Assembly: GCF_001642735.1 (NCBI RefSeq)
Contig: NZ_LWHM01000031.1
Span: 186,001-250,000, forward strand
Direction of reading: 5' to 3'
Source: Pseudohongiella nitratireducens
GTDB taxonomy: Bacteria; Pseudomonadota; Gammaproteobacteria; Pseudomonadales; Pseudohongiellaceae
Length of the DNA: 64,000 bases
The first letter of the stretch is position 1. Each line of letters opens with the position of its first letter. Below the pieces are notes generated by a model. It did not search any database and was not told the DNA's origin. It worked only from the letters and a program-made list of their open reading frames with translations. Position numbers and translations under genes: made by a program. Positions 52,122 through 61,573 of this stretch are shown in pieces.

Positions 52122-52982
52122 TTATCCTGTTGAAAGTCGTTGTCGTAAAGCTTGCATGTGCTGCCATGCTTCTCGTTTTGTTGAAGGTGAGTCCACCATC
52201 TCATGCATGGCGTGCGTATATAGCACTTCTACTTTGAATGGCTCCCAGGCAGAAAGTTGTCCGGTTTTTATTGTCGAGGGCAAAAATACCGGTAGTGCCG
52301 ATGATAACACCAGCAGATTGGCTACCGGCCTGTCATTGAGCTGTTTGGCGACAAAACCATTCACCGCACTGGTCGCCGCAGCACTATCCTGAATAGCCAG
52401 ACCCGGCATGGGCCAGCTAAACAGCCGCGCCCTGAGGTTCGAGGTATCAATACCAGGATCCAGCGCTACCAGCATACGTTTCATCATATCGCGCTGGGCA
52501 GCCGGAATGCGCGTTTCCGCTCCCGGCATCATGGCGAGCAATGCCAGCCGATCATCCACATTCACCCAGGTGAAATTGAATGCCACTGGCTGATTTGTAA
52601 CAACGGTATCATCTGCCTGGGTAACTTCCCTGTTGTTGTCAGGAACATCGGCAATATCGCCACCATCAGGGACTTCTACGCTAGCTTGCTGCTTACGGTT
52701 CCTATCTTGCAGCCTGTCTCTCGGCTGTTTGTGCTGATCATCATCGTTAAGCAACTGACGAGCCTGCGTCAAAGCCCCCGACTTACCAGCGGACGCACTA
52801 TCTGTCGTATGACTTTTATTAGGCACCGGCTCATCAGCACGTGTCTCTTCCAACGAGAAGATAACATCATGTGACCGGGCAGCTGTGGAGGATGCCTCGC
52901 GGGGAAACCAGGGGGTAATTCCCATCTCTCTGAGAACCCGGCGTCGCTGTTGCTCGCGTGGTTGCAACATACTAATCGTCAT
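52122..52982 (-). CDS. holD: DNA polymerase III psi subunit (HolD)-like protein
   Basis: 286 residues; an ATG at 52970 is also possible. The beginning 'QQRRRVLREMGITPWFPRE' is the short HolD motif that contacts chi/clamp loader. The end (about 135-286) resembles the HolD globular domain: 'RLFSWPMPGLAIQDSAAATSAV' and 'NLLVLSSALPVFLPSTIKTGQL'. Between them lies about 100 residues of low-complexity, charged linker, far longer than in E. coli HolD (137 residues). The position upstream of rimI supports the call. Confidence 0.75.
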   Translation of the reverse strand: MTISMLQPREQQRRRVLREMGITPWFPREASSTAARSHDVIFSLEETRADEPVPNKSHTTDSASAGKSGALTQARQLLNDDDQHKQPRDRLQDRNRKQQASVEVPDGGDIADVPDNNREVTQADDTVVTNQPVAFNFTWVNVDDRLALLAMMPGAETRIPAAQRDMMKRMLVALDPGIDTSNLRARLFSWPMPGLAIQDSAAATSAVNGFVAKQLNDRPVANLLVLSSALPVFLPSTIKTGQLSAWEPFKVEVLYTHAMHEMVDSPSTKREAWQHMQALRQRLSTG

Positions 52983-53106
52983 ATTGTCGCGTAGGTATTT
53001 TTCATCTTGCCTATTATACGTTACTGACTGCCTTGTGCACCAAAGGTAATATTGTCAGTCTCTCACAATCATGCTTGAATCGTTGCAAACTCAATGGGGG
53101 GATACC

Positions 53107-54090
53107 ATGAAAGCGATACTATGCAAGGAATACGGCGGACCGGAAAAACTGATCATTGGCGATACTGACTCACCGATACCAGAACCAGACCAGGTGGTTG
53201 TCGATGTCTATGCCGCATCCATTAACTTCCCGGATACCTTGCAGATCCAGGGAAAGTATCAGTTCCAGCCACCCATGCCATTTACCCCCGGCTCGGAAGT
53301 CGGTGGCGTGGTCTCTCATGTGGGTAGCGAAGTCAGCAACCTGAAAGTAGGCGACCGGGTTATGGCGGTATCAACGATTGGTGGCATGGCTGAACAGGTA
53401 TGTTGCAATGCGTCCTCTGTCCGGAAAATCCCGGATAACATGGACTTCAATACCGCAGCAGGCTTCGCCATGGTTTACACCACATCGTACCATGCGCTGA
53501 AACAGCGGGCCCGGATTCAGCCAGGCGAAACGCTGCTTGTCCTTGGCGCCAGTGGTGGCGTGGGCCTGGCTGCCGTTGAATTGGGCAAACTGATGGGTGC
53601 ACGGGTCATTGCCGCCGCCAGCAGTGATGAAAAACTGACCTTTATCGAGCAGGCCGGGCCCGATGAACTGCTTAACTACGGCGATGGTGAGTTAAAAGAA
53701 AAGGTCAAAGCTCTGACTGACGGGAAAGGCGCTGATGTGATTTATGATCCGATCGGTGGCGATCTTTTTGACCAGGCGACGCGCTGTATCAACTGGAATG
53801 GCCGCCTGCTGGTTGTCGGTTTTACCAGTGGCAGAATTCCCAACTACCCCGCTAACCTGGCCCTGTTAAAAGGATCATCAATGGTTGGCGTCTTTCTGGG
53901 CCGCTTCCGCAAGGAGGAACCCGAAGCCTACGAGCAGAATTTCCAGGAATTGCTGCAAATGTACAGTGACGGGAAAATCCGTCCGATTGTCACTCAGACC
54001 TACCCTTTTGAGGACTTTGAGTCGGCATTCAATGTCTTCAAAGAGCGCCGGGTAATGGGCAAAGTCACCTTGACCATCCGTCAGGAATAA
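53107..54090 (+). CDS. NADPH:quinone oxidoreductase-family (zinc-independent MDR)
   Basis: 327 residues from the ATG at 53107, with GGGGGGA upstream; 53071 is in frame but lacks a site. The MDR signature is 'VLGASGGVGLAAVELGKLMGARVIA' for NADPH and 'FTPGSEVGGVVSHVGSEV' in the N-domain. No zinc ligands are present. These enzymes reduce quinones or enoyl compounds. It is followed by a 150-base spacer and an acyl-CoA ligase, possibly a shared unit. Confidence 0.9.
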   Translation: MKAILCKEYGGPEKLIIGDTDSPIPEPDQVVVDVYAASINFPDTLQIQGKYQFQPPMPFTPGSEVGGVVSHVGSEVSNLKVGDRVMAVSTIGGMAEQVCCNASSVRKIPDNMDFNTAAGFAMVYTTSYHALKQRARIQPGETLLVLGASGGVGLAAVELGKLMGARVIAAASSDEKLTFIEQAGPDELLNYGDGELKEKVKALTDGKGADVIYDPIGGDLFDQATRCINWNGRLLVVGFTSGRIPNYPANLALLKGSSMVGVFLGRFRKEEPEAYEQNFQELLQMYSDGKIRPIVTQTYPFEDFESAFNVFKERRVMGKVTLTIRQE

Positions 54091-54111
54091 GCGACACACG
54101 ACAAACTGATA

Positions 54112-54125
54112 CGAACATTCGTTCG
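54112..54125. promoter_or_regulatory. TetR-type operator-like repeat before the acyl-CoA ligase
   Basis: CGAAC (54112-54116), ATTC, GTTCG (54121-54125): a five-base inverted repeat with a four-base spacer, close to the GAAAC-N4-GTTTC layout of PsrA/FadR-like TetR regulators of fatty acid use. It lies seven bases upstream of the -35 at 54132. Confidence 0.4.
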
Positions 54126-54131
54126 ATTTAC

Positions 54132-54161
54132 TTGCGCTCGCCCGATTCCGCCGTATATATT
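54132..54161 (+). promoter_or_regulatory. Sigma-70-like promoter before the acyl-CoA ligase
   Basis: TTGCGC (54132-54137), then TATATA (54154, 16-base spacing) or TATATT (54156, 18-base spacing). The leader would be about 75 bases. Confidence 0.4.
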
Positions 54162-54243
54162 GCTCTACTTCGTTAGGTTCTGTCAGCAGTTCCTAGGGTA
54201 GTCAAAGAATACGAGAATAAGAGGCGGGCGCAAGTCCAATCGC

Positions 54244-55989
54244 ATGAAGAACGTATTATCCGCGCAACAAATCCAGCAAGATTTACTGACCCTCCGCGAT
54301 ATCGCCGCAAACCTGCGGAAACCGGGTTCCATTCTGGAAACCGAAAAACAGACAGTCAACGGCATAGAGATGGACGTTTTCAAAAACGTCGCTACCAACC
54401 TGCACGGTATTTACCAGCTCGGGCTGGAGGCAGCTGACCAGGATTTTCTGGTCTATGCAGACGAACGTTATACCTTCGCCGAAGCATTGAAGACAGCAGA
54501 GGCTATAAGTTGTGCGCTGATCACGGAATACGGTATCGGCAAGGGTGACCGGGTAGCCATCTGCTCGCGTAATTATCCTGAGTGGTGCCTGGCATACATG
54601 GCGATTACTATCATAGGCGCCATTGCCGTTCCCATGAACTCCTGGTGGCAAAGCAAGGAACTGGCATACGGGATTGAAGATAGTGGCGCCAAAATCATAT
54701 TCGCCGACCATGAACGACTGGAGCAACTAAGCCAGGTACGATCACAACTATCAGTAGAAGCCGTGGCCATCAAAACGGAGGCGCTCCCCACCCCGGCACA
54801 GCCTTTTGCGCAACTGGTGGAAAAAGGACTCGCTGCCAGAAACAGTGTGGATCTGTCTGCCATCAATGTCTTGCCGGACGACGATGCCTCCATCATGTAT
54901 ACCTCGGGATCAACCGGCAACCCCAAAGGCGTCTTGTCCACGCATCGAAACATAATCAGCGCACTCTACACCTGGATATTTGTCCGCGATGCCAATGAAA
55001 CCCTGCGGCCCGAAATCAAGGTAGAGAACCCGGAATTCCCCGAAGCGATTCTGGCGAATGTGCCACTGTTTCACGTCACGGGATGTCATGCGCAGTTCCT
55101 GCTTTGCTTTGTCATGCTGCGCAAGTTCGTGATGATGTATAAGTGGAATGCAGAACAGGCCCTTGCACTGATTGAAAAAGAGCGCATATCTGTGCTGCAT
55201 GGTGTACCGACCATGACCTGGGAGGTGATGAACTCTCCGGACTTCGAGAAAACCGACCTGCGTAGTTTACGTATCGTGCAAAGCGGTGGTGCAGCCCGCC
55301 CACCCGGTCACTTGAAACTGATTCAGGATAAATTTGCTGACCATATTCAGCCTGGCCAGGGCTATGGCTTGACGGAAACCAATGCCATTGGTGCAACCAT
55401 TACAGGCAAATTCTACCTTTCCAAACCGGAAAGCACGGGCCGCCCTTCTCCACCAGTGACACAAGTGCAAATCAAGGATGAAAGTGGCAATATCCTGCCC
55501 GCCGGAGAGATCGGTGAGATCTGTATCAAAGGTGCCACCATCATGAAGGGGTACTGGAAGAAACCGGAAGAAACAGCAAAAGCATTGCAGGATGGCTTCT
55601 TCCACACCGGTGATGTCGGTCTGCTGGATGAACACGGTTTTCTGTTTATCAAAGACAGAGCCAAAGATATCGTCATCCGCGGCGGAGAAAATATTGCCTG
55701 CGCTGAAGTGGAATACGCGTTATCAGATCACCCCGCTGTTTGTGAAGCCGCTGTCTATGGCCTTCCTGATGAGCGTCTGGGAGAAGTTGTCGCCGCATCA
55801 GTGCAGATCAGAAGCGAAGACGCTGTCTCGGTGGAAGCGTTACAGGCATTCTTACAGTCCAGAATAGCCCATTTCAAGGTACCCGCCTGCATTAAGTTAC
55901 AGACGGCTCAGTTGCCAAGAATTGCCACTGGCAAAATTGCCAAAAAAGAAATTCGCCAGGCAGTTTTGGCACAGCAATCGTCTCTGTAA
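54244..55989 (+). CDS. Fatty-acyl-CoA ligase (class I adenylate-forming)
   Basis: 581 residues. Signature 'IMYTSGSTGNPKGVLSTHRN', 'QGYGLTETNAIGA', 'GYWKKPEETAKALQDGFFHTGDVG' and the C-terminal lysine 'LPRIATGKIAKKEI' are all intact, giving a complete AMP-forming ligase. It differs clearly from the ligase at 14620, so the window codes for two unrelated acyl activators. Long-chain or aromatic acid specificity is not decidable. A possible TetR-type operator and promoter lie upstream. Confidence 0.9.
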   Translation: MKNVLSAQQIQQDLLTLRDIAANLRKPGSILETEKQTVNGIEMDVFKNVATNLHGIYQLGLEAADQDFLVYADERYTFAEALKTAEAISCALITEYGIGKGDRVAICSRNYPEWCLAYMAITIIGAIAVPMNSWWQSKELAYGIEDSGAKIIFADHERLEQLSQVRSQLSVEAVAIKTEALPTPAQPFAQLVEKGLAARNSVDLSAINVLPDDDASIMYTSGSTGNPKGVLSTHRNIISALYTWIFVRDANETLRPEIKVENPEFPEAILANVPLFHVTGCHAQFLLCFVMLRKFVMMYKWNAEQALALIEKERISVLHGVPTMTWEVMNSPDFEKTDLRSLRIVQSGGAARPPGHLKLIQDKFADHIQPGQGYGLTETNAIGATITGKFYLSKPESTGRPSPPVTQVQIKDESGNILPAGEIGEICIKGATIMKGYWKKPEETAKALQDGFFHTGDVGLLDEHGFLFIKDRAKDIVIRGGENIACAEVEYALSDHPAVCEAAVYGLPDERLGEVVAASVQIRSEDAVSVEALQAFLQSRIAHFKVPACIKLQTAQLPRIATGKIAKKEIRQAVLAQQSSL

Positions 55990-56053
55990 TTTTTTTCATT
56001 TAATACTTGCATTACTGCAATTTATACAGATAATTCGCCTTGTGAAGACCTGT

Positions 56054-56099
56054 CCGGTAAAACGACTTCAAAAGAGTCGATTTACCGGTTTAAAACCGG
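56054..56099 (+). promoter_or_regulatory. Two mutually exclusive hairpins
   Basis: Hairpin A pairs CCGGTAAA with TTTACCGG (56054-56061 with 56081-56088) and CGACT with AGTCG, loop TCAAAAG. Hairpin B pairs CCGGTTT (56085-56091) with AAACCGG (56093-56099). They share the bases 56085-56088, so only one can form. They sit between the ligase stop and the small gene at 56235. This is the geometry of an attenuator, but no T-run follows. Confidence 0.5.
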
Positions 56100-56234
56100 C
56101 TCATGCGTTTGGTTTCCGGGGCATTTTCCCTGGGCTCTGATCGCGGGATGCTGGCTGCTGCGGACACGCTTTCTGCGGCTGTCCAGATGCTCATATTGGT
56201 TCCGTAATCCGGAATTTTTCAGAGAGTTATCACT

Positions 56235-56507
56235 ATGAAAGGTCGATCCTGGGATGATTTTAGCGATTCCGCTAAAGACTACCTTGATGCAGGTATGCTG
56301 GCAGATACAGAGTTTGAGGATGAGCCAGAAACCAAGCACGGTCAGCGCCGTCGTCTGACGGAATTGCGCCGCCGCACTGAAGAGCGCCTGGACTGGAAAC
56401 GCATGTACGGTGAGCTTCAGTTTGATGATCTGGATGATGAACGTCTTTGGGACGATGATCAGATCAGTTATCAATACGACAATGCTGACGACATGCTGGA
56501 CGACTGA
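56235..56507 (+). CDS. Small acidic protein, PA3496-like
   Basis: 90 residues, no signal or membrane segment. The start is 'KGRSWDDFSDSAKDYLDAG', the middle is basic and helical ('RRRLTELRRRTEERLDWKRM') and the end is very acidic ('DDQISYQYDNADDMLDD'). The middle resembles the RR-x-IE-x-LE-x-RR pattern of small proteins of the PA3496 type; this resemblance is weak. Upstream hairpins may control it. It is plausible as a real gene because of its strongly biased amino-acid layout. Confidence 0.55.
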   Translation: MKGRSWDDFSDSAKDYLDAGMLADTEFEDEPETKHGQRRRLTELRRRTEERLDWKRMYGELQFDDLDDERLWDDDQISYQYDNADDMLDD

Positions 56508-56550
56508 TTGTCCCGCTTAGCAGACGCTGTGCATTAGAACCGCCAGGCGC

Positions 56551-57432
56551 TTAACGCGCCTGACGTAAACGTTCTATTCGCTCATTCAGCGGTGGATGGG
56601 ACATAAACAGTTTACCAAACGCATCCTTCGCTTTGTGGTTGATCCCAAACGCCACCAACTCATCCGGCATCTGCGTTGGCTGTCCCATTTTCAGCCGTTC
56701 CAGTGCCGCAATCATTTTCTGACGACCTGCCAGCGATGCTCCGCCAGCATCAGCACGGAATTCTCGCTGCCGACTGAACCACATGACAATCACTGACGCC
56801 AGAATACCCAATACCAACTGAGCAACGATAGAGGTAATCCAGAACGCCGGACCATGACCCTGCTGGGTTTTAAATACCACCCGATCCACAAAATGACCGA
56901 TCACCCGAGACAGGAAAATCACAAACGTATTAACCACACCCTGAATCAAAGTCAGGGTCACCATGTCACCATTGGCGATGTGCGATATTTCGTGCGCCAG
57001 AACGGCTTCTGCCTCTTCCTTGGTCATGGTATTCAACAGCCCGGCGCTGACAGCCACCAGTGAGCTGTTCTTGCTCGCACCGGTCGCAAACGCGTTGACT
57101 TCCGGCGAGGGGAAAATAGCCACTTCCGGCATTTTGATACCAGCACGTTTGGCCTGATCTGCCACTGTCGACAACAACCATTGCTCCGTCGCATTACGCG
57201 GCTGAGAAATAACCTGGGCACCAGTGGATCGCTTGGCTAGCCATTTGGACATGGCCAGGGAGATAAAAGAACCACCAAAACCGATAACCGCTGAAAAAAT
57301 CAGCAAAGCATTGAGATCAAGATCTGTACCGTTCTCGGCCAGAATCTGTTCAACGCCAAGTAGACGTAAAACAATACTCAGTACCAGCACAATGGCCAGG
57401 TTGGTGAGCAAAAACAGCGCAATACGCTTCAT
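56551..57432 (-). CDS. htpX: Membrane zinc protease HtpX
   Basis: 293 residues (E. coli 293). Two N-terminal helices, then the metalloprotease motif '[16 protein letters not shown]' (HEISH), two further helices and '[23 protein letters not shown]' with the third zinc ligand (E). The C-terminal end is '[16 protein letters not shown]'. HtpX degrades damaged inner-membrane proteins together with FtsH. It follows the QEGLA gene by 11 bases on the same strand, which fits a two-gene unit. Confidence 0.96.
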   Translation of the reverse strand: MKRIALFLLTNLAIVLVLSIVLRLLGVEQILAENGTDLDLNALLIFSAVIGFGGSFISLAMSKWLAKRSTGAQVISQPRNATEQWLLSTVADQAKRAGIKMPEVAIFPSPEVNAFATGASKNSSLVAVSAGLLNTMTKEEAEAVLAHEISHIANGDMVTLTLIQGVVNTFVIFLSRVIGHFVDRVVFKTQQGHGPAFWITSIVAQLVLGILASVIVMWFSRQREFRADAGGASLAGRQKMIAALERLKMGQPTQMPDELVAFGINHKAKDAFGKLFMSHPPLNERIERLRQAR

Positions 57433-57443
57433 ATCAAGTACCC

Positions 57444-58781
57444 TCAGTCAACTGCAGAATCGATCACTTTCTCGTACAGTGGAGCAACTTTTGGCATTTT
57501 CGCGAACAGGGTTTGAAAGTGTCGCTGAACCCGGCCCATATTGATGACCGACATCCCGCTGGCAAAACCAAACCAGACATAAAGTCCGTTCAGGTCACGA
57601 AACATCTCAGGAATATAATGGGGGCCGGTTATCGTTCCTTCAAGGTAGTGCTGATACAAAATCGGAATGTCATCCAGCGTGATCTTACCGACAAAAAGCA
57701 TCGGCAATATTTCCGGCACACCCGATTGAATCGCACTGCGAATAAAGTTGACGTTTTCCACGAAACCGCGCAGATAGGAGAGGTCTTTACTAAAGACCGA
57801 CCCGCCGGACAAGGTTCCCCCCCGGAATACTCGCTGGGTGATTTTATAGCTGTCTGCAGGCGGTAGTCCACGATTGGTGAAAAAATGATAAACATCGAGA
57901 AAGTCAGCACCCTGCTCTGCCATATCAACCGCTACGACCCGGTCGCTGACTTTAAGGGCTCTGCCAGGATATGAACTGAAAGTCAGGGTCTCCATCAGTA
58001 CAGCCAGCCCTTCCTGGCAAGCTGTTACCCGGGGAGAGCCGACACTGAGCCAGGTTGCCCAGGGCTGCTGGCGACCATTCAGAGTCGTTCCGACATGAAC
58101 CCAGCCCTCATGGACTTCCAGCACCTGCAAATCGAACTCGGTAAAAGACGCATCCTGGTTAATCTTGATGTAATCACCACCGGCAGCTGCATCTGAGACG
58201 ATACCATCGCTTAAAATGACGCGGATATCGCCCGGGTCAAAATAATTACCCAGCCGATCCTGAAGTATGTCTACTGCGTCGGTTGCCGAAATGTTCTTTT
58301 CATAGGGGCGAACGAGATGCGCTGCGCCTGGCATGGAAAAAATTTCACCCAGCTTTTCTCCCAGTTGCCGCAAGGTTTTTCTGTCACCACGCAGATGATC
58401 CCTGGCAGAGCCATAAAGCGCCCGGCTGTATCGGCCAAACTCGGGGCTTCCCCGGTTAGCCAGCATATCGATAACCAGCAGATACTGATCAATCGTCCGG
58501 CACAGGATGCCCCCGAGACCGTCACTTCGCCCCAGTTTACGACGGGTTTCTCGTCTCAGGTGTAAAAAGCGATCGCGCTGCTGGACCGGGTCAAAACCCA
58601 GCTCCTGATTCTGGTAGTGATTTTCCGGTAGCCTGGGAAGCTCTCGCCCCTTGTCTTTGAAAAATGTCTTCTCGACCTCTGACGGCCACTTGATTGCATC
58701 GAGAATACGAATCGGGCGCTGTAACTCCAGCAACTGGTCAGAAAGCACCTTGACCTGTTGCTGATATTCATTCACTGCCAT
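57444..58781 (-). CDS. QEGLA-motif/DUF1704 protein (MATCAP-like metallopeptidase fold)
   Basis: 445 residues. The family motif '[17 protein letters not shown]' (QEGLA at 256-260) follows '[11 protein letters not shown]' (HEGWVH at 224-229). The combination HExxxH plus a downstream glutamate is the zinc site of the MATCAP/KIAA0895 tyrosine carboxypeptidases, which share the DUF1704 fold. In bacteria the family is annotated as flavohemoglobin expression-modulating, without proven chemistry. No signal peptide. It precedes htpX, so a shared proteostasis role is possible. Confidence 0.82.
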   Translation of the reverse strand: MAVNEYQQQVKVLSDQLLELQRPIRILDAIKWPSEVEKTFFKDKGRELPRLPENHYQNQELGFDPVQQRDRFLHLRRETRRKLGRSDGLGGILCRTIDQYLLVIDMLANRGSPEFGRYSRALYGSARDHLRGDRKTLRQLGEKLGEIFSMPGAAHLVRPYEKNISATDAVDILQDRLGNYFDPGDIRVILSDGIVSDAAAGGDYIKINQDASFTEFDLQVLEVHEGWVHVGTTLNGRQQPWATWLSVGSPRVTACQEGLAVLMETLTFSSYPGRALKVSDRVVAVDMAEQGADFLDVYHFFTNRGLPPADSYKITQRVFRGGTLSGGSVFSKDLSYLRGFVENVNFIRSAIQSGVPEILPMLFVGKITLDDIPILYQHYLEGTITGPHYIPEMFRDLNGLYVWFGFASGMSVINMGRVQRHFQTLFAKMPKVAPLYEKVIDSAVD

Positions 58782-58818
58782 TATTAAAATTCCAGAAAAC
58801 CGAAGCTCGGCTATCGTA

Positions 58819-60177
58819 TTAGCCAGTCACAAGCGATTTGATATTAGTAAATTCACGAATGCCAAACACACTGAGTTCGCGACCATAACCAGAGGCTTTA
58901 ACACCACCAAAAGGCATACGAGGGTCTGATTTGACAAAATCATTGATAGCAACAGCACCAACCTGTAACTGCCTGGCGACTCGCTCAGCGCGCTCAGTAT
59001 CCCGGGAAAACACAGCGCCGCCCAGACCAAACTCTGACTGATTGGCCAGTGCCACAGCACTTGCCTCATCCCTGGCACGGATCACAGCAGCCACAGGGCC
59101 AAATAATTCCTCATCAAAAGCAGGCATACCCGGCCTCACTTCACCTAGCACAGTTGGCCAGAAAAGCGATCCTTCTCGTTTGCCACCTGTCACCAGAACC
59201 GCGCCAAGTCGAATACTCTCCTCTACCTGATGCGCCAGTGATTCACTCAGATCATCCCGGGCTTGTGGTCCGATATCAATGTCTGACTGCATCGGGTCGC
59301 CAACGGATTTTGCAGCCATGGCATCAGCCATACCAGCGACAAAAGCACCATACACCTTTTCGTCAACAATAAACCGTTTTGCAGCAATACAGCTTTGACC
59401 GTTATTCAGCAGCCGGCTGGTGACACAGCTTTCCACCGCCTTGCCAACATCTGCATCATCCAGGACCAGATAAGGGTCACTGCCCCCCAACTCCAGTACC
59501 GTTTTCTTCAAATACTGCCCTGCTTCAGCTGCCACCTTACGCCCAGCATCAGTACTGCCGGTAAAGGTGACTGCCTGTATTAACGGATGCCTGATCACGC
59601 GGGCACTGTCACTGCCGCTGACCAGCAAAGTGCGGAACAGGTCCTCGTCCAGCCCAGCTTCGCGACACAAAGACTCAATTGCCAGTGCACAACCAGGAAC
59701 ATTGGACGCGTGTTTAAGCACCGCCGCATTACCAGCCATCAAGGCCGGTGCCAAAAACCTGAAGACCTGCCAGTACGGAAAGTTCCAGGGCATAATAGCC
59801 AGGATCACACCCATTGGCTGATACATCACCTTTCCGTCCAGGCCTTCTCCGCTGACGTTCTCTGTGGCCAGCATGCCAGCACCCTGCTCAGCGTAGTATT
59901 CGCAGACCCAGGCACATTTCTCGACTTCCGCTGCAGCACTGCTCAATGTCTTCCCCATTTCCGAGGTAGCCAGGCGTGCCAGTTCGTCTTTTTTTTCCCG
60001 AAGCAGCGATGCCAGTTTCTGTAAATATTGCGCACGTGCTGCCAAGGACTGTTCAGCCCAGACCTTTTGCGCTTGTGATACGCGCGACAAAGCATCATCC
60101 AGCAGTCCCAGGTCAAATGACTGATAGGCCTGATTCTGTTTACCCGTGTAAGGGTTCATACTGATCATCTGTGTCAT
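58819..60177 (-). CDS. NAD(P)-dependent aldehyde dehydrogenase, succinate-semialdehyde type
   Basis: 452 residues. Nucleophile C263 in 'NNGQSCIAAKRF', general base E229 in 'LELGGSDPYLVL', 'MPWNFPYWQVFRF' for the cofactor. The start 'SMNPYTGKQNQAYQSF' and the end 'GVKASGYGRELSVFGIREFTNIK' are typical of the succinate-semialdehyde dehydrogenase group (about 455 residues, shorter GabD2 class). It lies four bases after fumC, making acnA-fumC-aldehyde dehydrogenase one operon. It may convert succinate semialdehyde to succinate. Confidence 0.9.
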   Translation of the reverse strand: MTQMISMNPYTGKQNQAYQSFDLGLLDDALSRVSQAQKVWAEQSLAARAQYLQKLASLLREKKDELARLATSEMGKTLSSAAAEVEKCAWVCEYYAEQGAGMLATENVSGEGLDGKVMYQPMGVILAIMPWNFPYWQVFRFLAPALMAGNAAVLKHASNVPGCALAIESLCREAGLDEDLFRTLLVSGSDSARVIRHPLIQAVTFTGSTDAGRKVAAEAGQYLKKTVLELGGSDPYLVLDDADVGKAVESCVTSRLLNNGQSCIAAKRFIVDEKVYGAFVAGMADAMAAKSVGDPMQSDIDIGPQARDDLSESLAHQVEESIRLGAVLVTGGKREGSLFWPTVLGEVRPGMPAFDEELFGPVAAVIRARDEASAVALANQSEFGLGGAVFSRDTERAERVARQLQVGAVAINDFVKSDPRMPFGGVKASGYGRELSVFGIREFTNIKSLVTG

Positions 60178-60181
60178 CGTT

Positions 60182-61573
60182 CTACTCCTTTCCCGGGGCT
60201 GTCATACGCCCGGGATCAACAGCTTCATCGAACTCGTCAGCACTCATCAGCGACAGGGCGACCACCGCCTCTTTCAGGCTGACACTGTGCTGGTCAGCAT
60301 GTTTTGCGGCTTTTGCAGCTTGTTCATAACCAATCACCGGACTCAGGGCAGTGACCAGCATCAGTGAACGTGCCACATAATTGGCCATCACCGCTTCGTT
60401 GACCTGCAAACCCTGCAAGCAATGCTGATCAAAACTGTCTATCGCATCGGCCAGCAGTTGCTGGCTTTCCATCAAGGTGTGAACGATCAGCGGCTTGAAC
60501 ACATTGAGCTGAAAATGCCCCTGACTGCCCGCCATACTGACGGTACTGTTGTTGCCCATAACACGCAGACACACCATGGTCAGCGCTTCTGCCTGGGTCG
60601 GATTGACTTTCCCGGGCATGATGGAACTACCCGGTTCATTGGCCGGAACCTTCACTTCAGCCAGACCACAGCGCGGACCGCTGTTCATCAAACGAATATC
60701 ATTGGCTATTTTGAAAAGCGACGTCGCCAGGGTATTGTAATGCCCATGCAACGTCAGCAGTGCTTCATGGGCGGCAAGCAACATAAAGTGATTGTCTGCC
60801 ACCACAAACGGAATATCTGTGATACGGGCCAGCTCTTCGACTACCGTGGCTGCCCAGGCAGGGTGTGTATTTAAACCCGTGCCAACAGCGCTGCCTCCGA
60901 TCGCCAGTTGCCGGACAACTGGAGCAGTGTCAGACAGCTGCTGATCACAAAACTGTAATTGTGATCGCCAGGCGGACACTTCCTGGGCAAATGTCACAGG
61001 CGTGGCATCCATCATGTGCGTCCTGCCACTTTTAAGCACAGAAGCAAACTTTTTTTCCAGCCCCAGCAAGGTCTCTATGATGTCTCCCAGTGAGTCGCGC
61101 ATTTCATGCATGCCCTGCAAGGCAACCATATGCATGACTGTGGGGAAGGTATCATTCGATGACTGCGACATATTGACATGGTCGTTCGGGTGCAAGGGCG
61201 TGTATTTGCCCCGCACACCACCCGCCAGCTCATTGCCAAGATTGGCGATGACTTCGTTGACATTCATATTGGTTTGCGTTCCGCTGCCCGTCTGCCAGAC
61301 TGACAATGGAAAGTGGCCCGAACAATCCCCGGCCAGCAATTGGTCGCAAGCCTGAGCAATCAGGTCTCGTCTTTCGCTATCCAGGCTGCCTAGTTTGCTG
61401 TTTGCTATAGCCGCAGCCTTTTTCAGCTGAATAAAGGCCCGTATGAATGCAGCGTCGAATCGATGATTGCCAATCTTAAAGTTTTCCCGGGAGCGTTGCG
61501 TCTGCGCCCCCCAGAGCGCATCCGCTGGTACCTCTACCACTCCCAGGCTGTCAGTTTCCTGGCGTGTACTCAT
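60182..61573 (-). CDS. fumC: Class II fumarate hydratase
   Basis: 463 residues (E. coli FumC is 467). '[17 protein letters not shown]', '[18 protein letters not shown]' and the superfamily signature '[15 protein letters not shown]' are complete. It hydrates fumarate to L-malate without an iron-sulfur cluster and so resists superoxide. The ATG overlaps the acnA stop (ATGA), and the aldehyde dehydrogenase follows in four bases. Pairing with AcnA fits an oxidative-stress or iron-limitation form of the TCA cycle. Confidence 0.96.
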   Translation of the reverse strand: MSTRQETDSLGVVEVPADALWGAQTQRSRENFKIGNHRFDAAFIRAFIQLKKAAAIANSKLGSLDSERRDLIAQACDQLLAGDCSGHFPLSVWQTGSGTQTNMNVNEVIANLGNELAGGVRGKYTPLHPNDHVNMSQSSNDTFPTVMHMVALQGMHEMRDSLGDIIETLLGLEKKFASVLKSGRTHMMDATPVTFAQEVSAWRSQLQFCDQQLSDTAPVVRQLAIGGSAVGTGLNTHPAWAATVVEELARITDIPFVVADNHFMLLAAHEALLTLHGHYNTLATSLFKIANDIRLMNSGPRCGLAEVKVPANEPGSSIMPGKVNPTQAEALTMVCLRVMGNNSTVSMAGSQGHFQLNVFKPLIVHTLMESQQLLADAIDSFDQHCLQGLQVNEAVMANYVARSLMLVTALSPVIGYEQAAKAAKHADQHSVSLKEAVVALSLMSADEFDEAVDPGRMTAPGKE

